From NCBI GenBank assembly GCA_016871895.1, contig VHBO01000007.1, forward strand, positions 16,434-80,433: a stretch of 64,000 nucleotides of DNA, in the 5' to 3' direction. Positions 10,760 to 18,266 of the stretch are shown piece by piece. The position numbers were made by a program, and so were the translations under genes. Source of the DNA: Gemmatimonadota bacterium (lineage in GTDB: Bacteria; Gemmatimonadota; Gemmatimonadetes; Gemmatimonadales; Gemmatimonadaceae). Every line of letters begins with the position of its first letter. The first letter of the stretch is position 1. The notes below the pieces were generated by a model. That model saw nothing but the letters and a program-made list of their open reading frames with translations, did no database searches and was not told the origin of the DNA.

Positions 10760-11940
10760 GGGCGCGGCGGGGCTGGGGTGAACGGCAAGAGGAGATGGAA
10801 GATACTGCCCCGCCCCTCTTCGCTCTCGACCCAGATGCGGCCGCCGTGCGACTCGACCGCGATTCGGCAGAACGCGAGGCCGAGCCCGGAGCTCCGAACC
10901 TTCGGCGCGTGCGGACCACGGACCTGCTCGAACTTCCGGAAGATCAGGTCCTGGAACGCCGGCGGGATCCCGGGGCCGTCATCGGCGACGGTGAGATGGA
11001 TCCCCTCTGCCTCGCGGCGCGCGCCGAGCGTGACGGTCACGGGCGCGGCCGAATGTGTGACGGCGTTCTGGATGAGGTTCGAGAGGACGCGCTTGAGGAG
11101 CGTCTTGTCAGCCTCGAAAACGGGGGCATCGTCTTCGACCGCGGTACGCGCGGTGGCCTGCTCCTGATGGAAGCGTCCCGCCCAGTCGTGCACGAGCTCC
11201 GCCATCAGCGCCCCGGGCGCGATGGGCTCCGGCTGTAGCGCGAGAGTCTGCTCGGCGACCCGCGACACATCGAGCAGATCCTGGATGAGCCCGAGCAGGT
11301 CCTCGGCCTTCGCCTCGACATCGGAGAGGGCGCGGGCCGGGCCGGGCGGGACGACGCCGAAGTCCCCGTCCCGGAGCATCTCGAGGGTCGCGAGCACCGC
11401 GGTAAGCGGCGTCTTGAGGTCGTGGACGATCATCCGCACGAGATCCTCACGGGCCTGCTGGGCCTCGCGGAGCTCGAGGAGGCTCCGCTCGAGGGCGTCG
11501 GTCGCGCCCTTGAGCTTCAGGAGCGCGCGCACGCGTGCGCCGAGGACGTGCCGGTCGTGCGGCTTCAGGAGGAAGTCGTCGCCGCCCGCCTCGATCGCCT
11601 TGAGGCGGACCGTGCCGTCGTTGAGCGCCGAGACGAAGATGACGGGGATCCGGGCCGTGCGCGGATCGCGCTTCAGTCGGCGGCAGACCTCGAAGCCGGT
11701 CTCTCGCGGGTCGACGCCGAGGTCGCCCGCGGGCATCGAGACATCGAGGATACAGCAGTCGGGGCGGTCGAAGGTGGCGCGTGCGAGGGCCTCGGGGCCA
11801 TCGGCGGCGCTGATGACGCGAACCCCCAGCCCGGCGAGCTGATCGCGCAGGAGCTCGACGTTCGCCTCGACGTCGTCCGCGACGAGCACGAGCGCCCCGG
11901 CGCCACCCGACGGCTGCGACGGGGTGCTCACCGGCGTCAT
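10756..11940 (-). CDS. Soluble response-regulator/histidine-kinase hybrid
   Basis: A 394-residue cytoplasmic signalling protein with a receiver domain first and a kinase after it. REC: VLVADDVEAN, phospho-acceptor Asp66 in CCILDVSMP, the Thr/Ser position in IFVSALND and Lys in FLLKPHD. A short coiled linker follows (ALERSLLELREAQQ). HisKA: His173 in MIVHDLKTPLTAVL. HATPase: N-box NLIQNAVTHS, G1 DDGPGIP, G2 SSGLGLAFCRI. There is no transmembrane segment and no output DNA-binding domain. The ATG at 11940 was chosen because the upstream gene ends at 11942 and the REC domain begins there. It overlaps miaB. The signal is unknown; a receiver-first order suggests input from another kinase. Confidence 0.9.
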   Translation of the reverse strand: MTPVSTPSQPSGGAGALVLVADDVEANVELLRDQLAGLGVRVISAADGPEALARATFDRPDCCILDVSMPAGDLGVDPRETGFEVCRRLKRDPRTARIPVIFVSALNDGTVRLKAIEAGGDDFLLKPHDRHVLGARVRALLKLKGATDALERSLLELREAQQAREDLVRMIVHDLKTPLTAVLATLEMLRDGDFGVVPPGPARALSDVEAKAEDLLGLIQDLLDVSRVAEQTLALQPEPIAPGALMAELVHDWAGRFHQEQATARTAVEDDAPVFEADKTLLKRVLSNLIQNAVTHSAAPVTVTLGARREAEGIHLTVADDGPGIPPAFQDLIFRKFEQVRGPHAPKVRSSGLGLAFCRIAVESHGGRIWVESEEGRGSIFHLLLPFTPAPPRP

Positions 11941-11941
11941 C

Positions 11942-13087
11942 TCAGGGCCGGATACCGAACCCGAGCGAGACGAGCCACGCCCGTTCCGTGGCACCATCCG
12001 TGCGGCGCGATGCTCGCTGGACGGCGAGGTCCACCTGACCGCGCCCGCGGGACACCGGGACCCCGAACCCGCCGCTGAAAGCGCGTTCGTCGACGACGGC
12101 GGTTCCGACGCCGAACGGGAGGGTGCGGTCACGGACACCGAGGCGGACGAGCGACGCGATGCCGGCGACCTTAGGGCCGGCGACCTCGAGCCCCGCGCCG
12201 ATTTCCGTGGCGTCGAAGGTCGACATCGCCGCGGTCCCGAGCGCATCCATCTGCGACCATCGGACCCGTTCGATGCGCGCGGAGAGCGCGGTGTTCGGGA
12301 TCCCGACGTACGACGCCCCGATCCCAAGGCGCGACGGGACCCGCGCCGACGCGAGTGAGGCGTCATCCTGACGGACGCTCAACGGCCCGGAGGTACGCAG
12401 GGAGGCCCCGACGACAAGACTCTTGATCGGCGCCGCCACGATCCCCAGAGAGAGGGCCCGCCCGCCGTAGCTGAGCACCGACGATTGCTCGACGCTCCCG
12501 AGGCCTGAGCTGTCCGGAAACGAGCGACCGAAAGCGATCCGATTCTCCCCGACGATGGCGTGCACCGCGGCCCCCACCTGCACCTGCGGGAGCAGTTGCA
12601 TCGCGACGGCGAAGCGCGCGTCGGTCATCGCGCCGTTGCTCGACGCGCCGAGGACCGACGGGAGCGTCTCCCCGGCGACCACCTGATTGTCGGCGTACGC
12701 GTTGCTGAACGTCCGATCCAGGAAGGTGCTGAACGAGGCGCCGAAGGAGACCGGCCCCACTGCCCCGGTGGCACTGAAGATCGGGAACCGGACGACGCGC
12801 GCCGATGCCCGATCGGTGCCCGCGGTCGTCCGTCGCGTCTCCGGCTCCACCTGCGAGTAGATCGAGTACCGTGCCCCCGACGCGACGGTCGCCGGATTGA
12901 TCGGTGAGGCCGGATCAAGCTCGGCGCCGGCGCCACCGCCGCCGAGCGCGGCGGCGCTGAGTTGACCCGTGGGGTAGCCGAACCCCTGGACCGCGATCGC
13001 ACCCTGCGCGTCGAGTGGAGCCGAGACGAGCGCCACGGAGGCGAGGGAGGCCAACGCGCAGGCGGCCGGGAAGAGGCGAAGTCGCAT
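11942..13087 (-). CDS. Secreted beta-barrel-like protein of unknown function
   Basis: About 381 residues with a Sec signal peptide (MRLRLFPAACALASLASVALVSAPLDAQ). The rest is rich in Gly, Ala, Ser and Val with alternating patterns such as VGPVSFGASFSTF and VAGIASLVRLGVRDR, and it ends in LVSLGFGIRP. This is consistent with an outer-membrane beta-barrel of the PorV/FadL-like kind, but the final residue is Pro, not aromatic. I cannot name the family. The start is ATG 13087 (TGATG with the upstream stop) or GTG 13090, one codon longer. It is followed after 1 bp by the REC-kinase and preceded by a lipoprotein gene, so the pair may form an envelope module. Confidence 0.7.
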   Translation of the reverse strand: MRLRLFPAACALASLASVALVSAPLDAQGAIAVQGFGYPTGQLSAAALGGGGAGAELDPASPINPATVASGARYSIYSQVEPETRRTTAGTDRASARVVRFPIFSATGAVGPVSFGASFSTFLDRTFSNAYADNQVVAGETLPSVLGASSNGAMTDARFAVAMQLLPQVQVGAAVHAIVGENRIAFGRSFPDSSGLGSVEQSSVLSYGGRALSLGIVAAPIKSLVVGASLRTSGPLSVRQDDASLASARVPSRLGIGASYVGIPNTALSARIERVRWSQMDALGTAAMSTFDATEIGAGLEVAGPKVAGIASLVRLGVRDRTLPFGVGTAVVDERAFSGGFGVPVSRGRGQVDLAVQRASRRTDGATERAWLVSLGFGIRP

Positions 13088-14379
13088 CACGGGCGTCCGT
13101 AGCGGATGGCGGGGACGTAGCTGATCCGCAGCCGCGGCCGGAGGCCGGCGGGCGCCTCAGCGGAGAAGAAGCGGACGCCAGGAGAGTCGGTGCCGTCGAC
13201 GTCGGGTCGGAGGACGATCGCCGTCGGGAAGGGCGACGCGCCATTCACGGTGCGCCACTGCCGGATGGCCCCGTTCATCTCGAGCTGGACCGTACCCGAA
13301 TCCCCCGCCGCGGTGACGATCGAGTCACTGATGGCCGTCCCCGCCGGCGCGAGCAGGCGCGCCGCGCGGCTGAGGTCGGTCATCGCGAAACCGGCGAGCA
13401 CGAGCTGTCCGCGCACCTTCACCGTCCGCGCCGGATCGAGCGCCCGCAGGGGGTCCTGTACGAGCTCGAGGCGCGCGCTGAGCACGGCCACGGAATCCGT
13501 GAGCCAGCGCGGGAGCGCGAACCGGATGTAGGTCCGCCGGCCCGGCAGTCCACCAACAAGCAGCCGCGCCGGGGCATCGACCGCTGGCGCGCGCACGACG
13601 TAGGAATAATCCGCATACTCCGACCGCAGGCCCTCCGGCGCCGTCGGTGTCTTGGAGCTCGGGAGGACGGTCTTCGCCGCCACGATCGAATCCGGCGCGA
13701 CGCGGTACCGTAACACCGGCCCGTTCGCCCCTGACTCAGAGGCGCGCACCTGGACCGCGACGGAGCCCGCGGCGCGGATCCGCAATCCGATCCGCAGCGG
13801 ACGGCCCGAGTCGGCGAGGATCGCGCGGAACTTCGCCGTATCGAGGGGGATGCGAACGGTCAGCGAATCGCCGAACCCTGCGCTGTCCACCTGCACCGTG
13901 CCGAGGAGCTGTGCCGCCGTGAAGCGTGGGGTCAGCTGCGAGGGGAGCGAATCCACCGCCGTCGTATCGGTCACATCGAAGGCGTCGAGGAACGCCGTCG
14001 CCGGTAGCTTGACCGCGGTCTTCAACAATTGAACACGCAGCGCGAGCGAATCGAGATAGGTGATCGGCCGCGCAGTGTCCCCCACCGGCGCCCAGACCCG
14101 CGTCAGCGTGTCGAAGCGCACGATCACGCGGACATCGAGCGTATCCCCGCGGCTCGCCAACAGCATCGGGGACTCGGTCCCCTGGAATGGGAACCCCCCA
14201 ATCGCGCTGTCCACCGCGACGATGTCCGCGAGGACGGTATCGAGGATGTCGAGCGTCTGCCCGGGGCAGAGGACCGGGCAGGTGGCGCCGGTGTCGAGCC
14301 GCTCGGAGCACGCGCCGGTCGCGAACACGACGGCGAGCACCCAGGCGAGGGGGGCCCGAAGGAGAGGAGAACGCATCAT
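13087..14379 (-). CDS. Lipoprotein of unknown function
   Basis: A 430-residue protein with a lipoprotein signal peptide: basic MMRSPLLR, a hydrophobic stretch, then the lipobox-like ATGAC with the Cys at about residue 24. A second pair of Cys follows (CPVLCPG). The body has long repeats of the LDVRVIVRFDTL / SVAVLSARLELVQDP type, and a C-terminal segment (ARLELVQDPLR, QWRTVNGASPFPTAIVLRP, RPRLRISYVP) that resembles the DNRLRE-type cell-surface beta-sandwich. The function is unknown. The gene overlaps the cdd start region (ATGA) and precedes the barrel-like protein, so an outer-membrane complex is possible but inferred. Confidence 0.7.
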   Translation of the reverse strand: MMRSPLLRAPLAWVLAVVFATGACSERLDTGATCPVLCPGQTLDILDTVLADIVAVDSAIGGFPFQGTESPMLLASRGDTLDVRVIVRFDTLTRVWAPVGDTARPITYLDSLALRVQLLKTAVKLPATAFLDAFDVTDTTAVDSLPSQLTPRFTAAQLLGTVQVDSAGFGDSLTVRIPLDTAKFRAILADSGRPLRIGLRIRAAGSVAVQVRASESGANGPVLRYRVAPDSIVAAKTVLPSSKTPTAPEGLRSEYADYSYVVRAPAVDAPARLLVGGLPGRRTYIRFALPRWLTDSVAVLSARLELVQDPLRALDPARTVKVRGQLVLAGFAMTDLSRAARLLAPAGTAISDSIVTAAGDSGTVQLEMNGAIRQWRTVNGASPFPTAIVLRPDVDGTDSPGVRFFSAEAPAGLRPRLRISYVPAIRYGRP

Positions 14380-14792
14380 GCGTGGAGCTGCGAAGGCGTG
14401 AAGGGAGCGGGCAGCAGGTCGCGCAACGTCCAGCGCGCCTCACGGCCGGCGGCGGTGCGGGCGATGACGGCGAGATCGAGCCCGAACTCGGCGAGCACCT
14501 GCCGGCACATCCCACAGGGGGGCGTCGGCGTCTCGGCAGCGGTGCTGATATACACCGCTACGAAGCGCCGATGTCCCGCAGCGACGGCGGCCGCGATGGC
14601 CCCGCGCTCGGCGCAGATTCCCGAGGGGTATGCGGCGTTCTCGACGTTGCACCCGGCGATCACCTGCGCGTCGGCAGTCAGCAGAGCAGCCCCGACGTGG
14701 AACTTCGAGTACGGCGCATAGGCGCGGGCCATCGCCTCGTCGGCGGCGGCGCGCAGGGCGGCGAGGTGCGGCGCGACGGGATCGAGCGTCAT
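14376..14792 (-). CDS. cdd: Cytidine deaminase
   Basis: Deaminates cytidine and deoxycytidine to uridine and deoxyuridine in pyrimidine salvage. The short 138-residue tetrameric type shows all zinc and catalytic residues: GCNVENAAYPSGICAERGAI (Cys ligand and catalytic Glu in CAE) and PCGMCRQVLAEF (two Cys ligands). The ATG at 14790-14792 overlaps the deoB stop (ATGA). Longer upstream frames run inside deoB and were not used. Together with deoB it belongs to nucleoside catabolism. Confidence 0.95.
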   Translation of the reverse strand: MTLDPVAPHLAALRAAADEAMARAYAPYSKFHVGAALLTADAQVIAGCNVENAAYPSGICAERGAIAAAVAAGHRRFVAVYISTAAETPTPPCGMCRQVLAEFGLDLAVIARTAAGREARWTLRDLLPAPFTPSQLHA

Positions 14793-15955
14793 CGGACGAC
14801 CGTCGACAGGAACGACGTCCCGCACCCGCGGAAGGGGACGCCAAGCCACTCGGCCACCGTCGCCCCGAGATCCGAGAAGGTCGACCGGCGCCCGATCGGC
14901 CCAGGGACGACCGCCCCCCCGAGCGCCAGCACCGGCACGCACTCGCGCGCGTGGTCCGTCGAGGGCGTGGTGGGATCGTTCCCGTGGTCGGCGGTGATGA
15001 ACAACAGATCGTCCTGGCGGAGGGCGGCGATGAGCTGGGGGAGTGCGGCGTCGAAGGCACGCAACGCCCCGTGGAACCCCGGAACGTCGTTCCGGTGCCC
15101 GAAGAGCTGGTCGAAATCTACAAGGTTGGCGAACAACAACCCATCCGGCCCCCCGTGGAGCCACTCAAGGATCCGCGCGATGCCGTCGGCGTTGTCCGCC
15201 GTATGCCCCCCCTCGAGCCCACGCCGGGCGAAGAGGTCATCGACCTTCCCCACCCCGGCCCGCGGGATCCCCGCCGCGGCGAGTGCGTCGAGCAACGTCT
15301 CGGCGGGCGGGGCGATCGCGAGATCGCGACGGTTCGCGGTCCGCCGCCACGCCCCGGGCACGCCAACGAAAGGCCGCGCGATCACCCGGGAGATGTCGTG
15401 CGGCGCGACGAGCATCGCCCGCGCCGTCTCACAGGCGGCGTAGAGCTCCTCGAGCGGCACCACCGCCTCGTGCGCGGCCACCTGGAAGACGGAGTCCGCG
15501 GAGGTGTAGACGATCCAATCCCCGGTCCGCTGATGCGCCTCGCCGTACGTCTCGAGGACCGCGGTCCCGCTAGCGACCACGTTGCCGAGCACTCGCCGTC
15601 CCGTCCGCCGCGCGAACTCCTCGACAAGCGCAGCCGGGAACCCCTGCGGATACGTGGGGAACGGGCGCGCCAGATGCACCCCAGCGATCTCCCAGTGGCC
15701 GGTGGTGCTGTCCTTGCCCGCCGATCGGGGCTCCAAGAGGCCCCAGGCCGCCGTCGGCGACTCGACCGCCGCGACGCCCACCAACGGTGCGATGTGCCCG
15801 AGGCCGGCGCGCTCGAGGTTCGGCACGTGCAGCCCGCCGACGGCGCGTGCGAGGTTGCCGAGGGTGTGCGAGCCGACGTCGCCGTACGCCGCGGCGTCAG
15901 GCGCCTCGCCGATGCCGACGCCATCGAGCACGAGGATGATCGCGCGCCGTGCCAT
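14789..15955 (-). CDS. deoB: Phosphopentomutase
   Basis: Interconverts (deoxy)ribose-1-phosphate and (deoxy)ribose-5-phosphate, linking nucleoside phosphorolysis to central metabolism. The 388 residues carry alkaline-phosphatase superfamily metal sites: LVLDGVGIGEAPDAAAYGD at the N-terminus with Asp ligands, GKDSTTGHWEI with the phospho-acceptor Thr, VDFDQLFGHRNDV and FITADHGNDPT near the C-terminus. The ATG at 15955 overlaps the alr stop by one base (TGATG); a TTG one codon earlier is less likely. It overlaps cdd downstream, and the product feeds DeoC, encoded at 20.7-21.6 kb. Confidence 0.95.
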   Translation of the reverse strand: MARRAIILVLDGVGIGEAPDAAAYGDVGSHTLGNLARAVGGLHVPNLERAGLGHIAPLVGVAAVESPTAAWGLLEPRSAGKDSTTGHWEIAGVHLARPFPTYPQGFPAALVEEFARRTGRRVLGNVVASGTAVLETYGEAHQRTGDWIVYTSADSVFQVAAHEAVVPLEELYAACETARAMLVAPHDISRVIARPFVGVPGAWRRTANRRDLAIAPPAETLLDALAAAGIPRAGVGKVDDLFARRGLEGGHTADNADGIARILEWLHGGPDGLLFANLVDFDQLFGHRNDVPGFHGALRAFDAALPQLIAALRQDDLLFITADHGNDPTTPSTDHARECVPVLALGGAVVPGPIGRRSTFSDLGATVAEWLGVPFRGCGTSFLSTVVR

Positions 15956-17043
15956 CAACCGCCCCGATGGAGGCGCGGCAGCCGGAGCCGGAGCCCCGTC
16001 AGGAGCTCGTAGGGGGAGATCCCCGCCCCCGTGGCCACCGCCTCGACCGTGCGGAGCGCCGCCCCGTTCCGGCCAAGGAAGGTGATGGTATCACCGAGCG
16101 CGCACGCGACGTCGGTAACGTCGAGCATCGCCATATCCATCGTGACGACGCCGACGATCGGTACCGGCTGCCCCTGGCAGAGCGCGGTGGCCGCATTCCC
16201 GAGCGCGCGCCGCACGCCATCCGCGTACCCGCAGGCGACGGTCGCGATGCGACGCGTGGTGCGGGCACGCCAGGTGGCGCCGTAGCTGACCGACTCCCCG
16301 GGCGCGACCTCACGCAGCTCCAGCACGCGGGCGTGGAGCGCCGCGACCGGCTCCGGCTGCAGTGCCGCGCCGGCCCCGCTCCCGACGCCGTAGAGGAAGA
16401 CGCCAGGCCGGACCGCGTCCCACGCGGAGGGACCGCGCCGTACGATGCCGGCGCTGTTCTCCGCGTGGACAAAGGTCGGCCGCTCGGGGAGCCGCGCGAG
16501 CGCCGCACGGAAGCGCTCCTCCTGCCGCTCCATCGAGCCGTCATCGGCCTCGGCCGAGTGGAAGTGCGTGAAGACCCCGGTCGGTGGGTGCGCCGAGAGC
16601 GTCGCCCGCAGGCCATCGAGCTGGTTCCAGTTCACGCCGGCCCGATGCATCCCCGTGTCGATCGCGAGGTGCCACGCCCCACCCTCGTGCGTCCACGCGG
16701 TGATCGTCTCCGCGGTCGAGAGGGTCGGCGTCATCCCCGCGGCACGGAGCTGGGGGAGATCGTCCACCCGGACCGGGGTGAAGCAGAGGATGGGCCGGGC
16801 GATGCCGGCCGCGCGCAGCTCCTCTCCCTCCGCGATGGACGAGACGCCGAACGCATAGGGATCGAGGCGGTCGAGCGCCCGCGCGACCGGGACGGCGCCG
16901 AGCCCGTACGCATCCGCTTTCACCATCGGGATGAGCGGCGCACGCGCGTGTCGGGAGAGCGCCTCGGCGTTGCGGACGACCGCGCCGAGGTCGACCTCCA
17001 CCCACGCGCGCGGCGGGACGGGCGGACTAGATTCTGCTCCCAT
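15955..17043 (-). CDS. alr: Alanine racemase
   Basis: PLP enzyme that makes D-alanine for peptidoglycan. The catalytic Lys lies in MVKADAYGLG, about residue 40 from the ATG at 17041-17043. The second active-site residue, Tyr, is in ESVSYGATWRA, and the C-terminal beta domain is present (GVVTMDMAMLDVTD). Length is 362 residues from this start. Longer in-frame starts exist but overlap the divergent mazG gene. D-alanine links it to the murF step encoded in the dcw run. Confidence 0.93.
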   Translation of the reverse strand: MGAESSPPVPPRAWVEVDLGAVVRNAEALSRHARAPLIPMVKADAYGLGAVPVARALDRLDPYAFGVSSIAEGEELRAAGIARPILCFTPVRVDDLPQLRAAGMTPTLSTAETITAWTHEGGAWHLAIDTGMHRAGVNWNQLDGLRATLSAHPPTGVFTHFHSAEADDGSMERQEERFRAALARLPERPTFVHAENSAGIVRRGPSAWDAVRPGVFLYGVGSGAGAALQPEPVAALHARVLELREVAPGESVSYGATWRARTTRRIATVACGYADGVRRALGNAATALCQGQPVPIVGVVTMDMAMLDVTDVACALGDTITFLGRNGAALRTVEAVATGAGISPYELLTGLRLRLPRLHRGG

Positions 17044-17054
17044 GCGAAGCCGAA

Positions 17055-17083
17055 AGAGTACCGGAGCCCTCTGAGCCATGCAA
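17055..17083 (-). promoter_or_regulatory. Candidate alr promoter, overlapping the mazG start
   Basis: On the minus strand TTGCAT (17078-17083), a 17-bp spacer and TACTCT (17055-17060). The -10 ends 12 bp before the alr ATG, so the leader would be only a few bases. The -35 covers the mazG start codon, so the two divergent genes would compete for this site. Motif quality is moderate. Confidence 0.3.
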
Positions 17084-17869
17084 GACAAAGCCACGCTTGA
17101 TGATGCGCTCGCGATCATGCGCGACCTCCGCGCCCGCGATGCCTGGGATCGGGCCCAGACCCACGAGTCGCTCCGCCCCTACCTCAACGAGGAGATGCAC
17201 GAGCTCGACGAAGCGCTCCGCGACCACGACGACGCCGCGATGTGCGGTGAACTCGGCGACGTCCTCCTGCAGGTCCTCTTCCACGCGGTGATCGCCGAGG
17301 AGCGCGGCGCCTTCGGCCCGGAGGAGGTGGCCGGCTCGCTCGTCGGGAAGATGCGGCGGCGGCACCCGTGGCTCTACGGCACCGACACGGAGCGCACCCC
17401 GTGGGAGCAGATGAAGGCGAAGACGCGGGGATCGCTCGCGGAGGGGCTCCCCGCCGGTCTCCCGGCGCTGCACCGCGCGCACCGGCTCCAGGAGCGGGCG
17501 GCGGGGGTCGGCTTCGACTGGCCCGATGTGGCGGGCCCGCTCGAGAAGGTCGCCGAGGAGCTGGAGGAGGTGCGCGCGCAGATCGCGCAGGACGGCGCGC
17601 ACTTCGACACGCACGGGGTCCCGAGCGCCGACCCGCGGCACGCGGCGCTTGAAGAAGAGCTCGGCGACCTGCTCTTCGCCGTGGTCAATCTCTGCCGCAA
17701 GGCGGGGACACATCCCGCGCTCGCGCTCGACCGGGCGAATGCGAAGTTCCAGCGCCGGTTCGAGTCGGTGGAGCAGCGCGCCGTCGCGCGCGGGCTCGAC
17801 GTTCGGACGGCCGGGCTCGAGGCGCTCGACCGGATCTGGGACGAAGTGAAAGCAGCCGAGCGGGGCTGA
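17078..17869 (+). CDS. mazG: Nucleoside triphosphate pyrophosphohydrolase MazG
   Basis: Hydrolyses NTPs and dNTPs to monophosphates plus pyrophosphate, a house-cleaning activity. The 263 residues hold two MazG domains: the first with LNEEMHELDEAL and ELGDVLLQVLFHAVIAEERG (metal-binding EExxE and ExxD pattern), then KMRRRHPWLYG, and a second with EELEEV and EEELGDLLFAVVNLCRK. It is the only rightward gene among about 50 leftward ones. It is divergent from alr with 34 bp between starts and convergent with the small membrane protein 11 bp downstream. A TAGATT at 17028-17033 may be its -10. Confidence 0.95.
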   Translation: MQDKATLDDALAIMRDLRARDAWDRAQTHESLRPYLNEEMHELDEALRDHDDAAMCGELGDVLLQVLFHAVIAEERGAFGPEEVAGSLVGKMRRRHPWLYGTDTERTPWEQMKAKTRGSLAEGLPAGLPALHRAHRLQERAAGVGFDWPDVAGPLEKVAEELEEVRAQIAQDGAHFDTHGVPSADPRHAALEEELGDLLFAVVNLCRKAGTHPALALDRANAKFQRRFESVEQRAVARGLDVRTAGLEALDRIWDEVKAAERG

Positions 17870-17879
17870 CGCCCGCCGA

Positions 17880-18263
17880 TCAGATCGGCTTGTAGAGCGC
17901 GAAGTAGGTCGCGAGCCCGATCAGCAGCGGGGCGAGGAGGAGCATCGGCATCCCCCACGTGGGCCGGCGATATGGGAGCAACATCACCGCGCCGAGGAGC
18001 GCCCACACCGCGAGCTTCGCCCAGAGCCATCCCGGGAACGCGACGACGCCCGCGCGCGCGATGCCGAGGCGCGCGAGCATCCCGAAGCCACCGAGCAGGA
18101 TGAGGAAGAGGCCGCCGCCGTAGAGCGCGACGAGGACGCGGCGCGCCCGCGGGCCCCGCCGCGTCCCGCCCTCGAGCGCGTGCAGCGCGGTGGCCCCGAG
18201 CGCCGCCATCGTGAGGGCGATGCCGATGAGATGGATGATCTCGTACAGGTCACGTGGGAACAT
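17880..18263 (-). CDS. Small integral membrane protein, four predicted helices
   Basis: A 127-residue protein with four hydrophobic segments: about 9-29 (IIHLIGIALTMAALGATALHAL), 43-62, 78-97 and 107-125, joined by basic loops (GTRRGPRARR). His11 and His28 sit in the first helix and could bind heme or metal, but no family motif is certain. It starts at an ATG 3 bp after the ALDH gene, so the two are probably cotranscribed. A short inverted repeat (17875-17889) overlaps its stop between the convergent gene ends. Unknown function. Confidence 0.75.
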   Translation of the reverse strand: MFPRDLYEIIHLIGIALTMAALGATALHALEGGTRRGPRARRVLVALYGGGLFLILLGGFGMLARLGIARAGVVAFPGWLWAKLAVWALLGAVMLLPYRRPTWGMPMLLLAPLLIGLATYFALYKPI

Positions 18264-18266
18264 CGT

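Noticed and set aside
17875..17889. Hairpin GCCGAT-CAG-ATCGGC between mazG and the membrane protein gene
   Set aside because: Only six base pairs and no T-run; not listed as a terminator although it sits between convergent gene ends.
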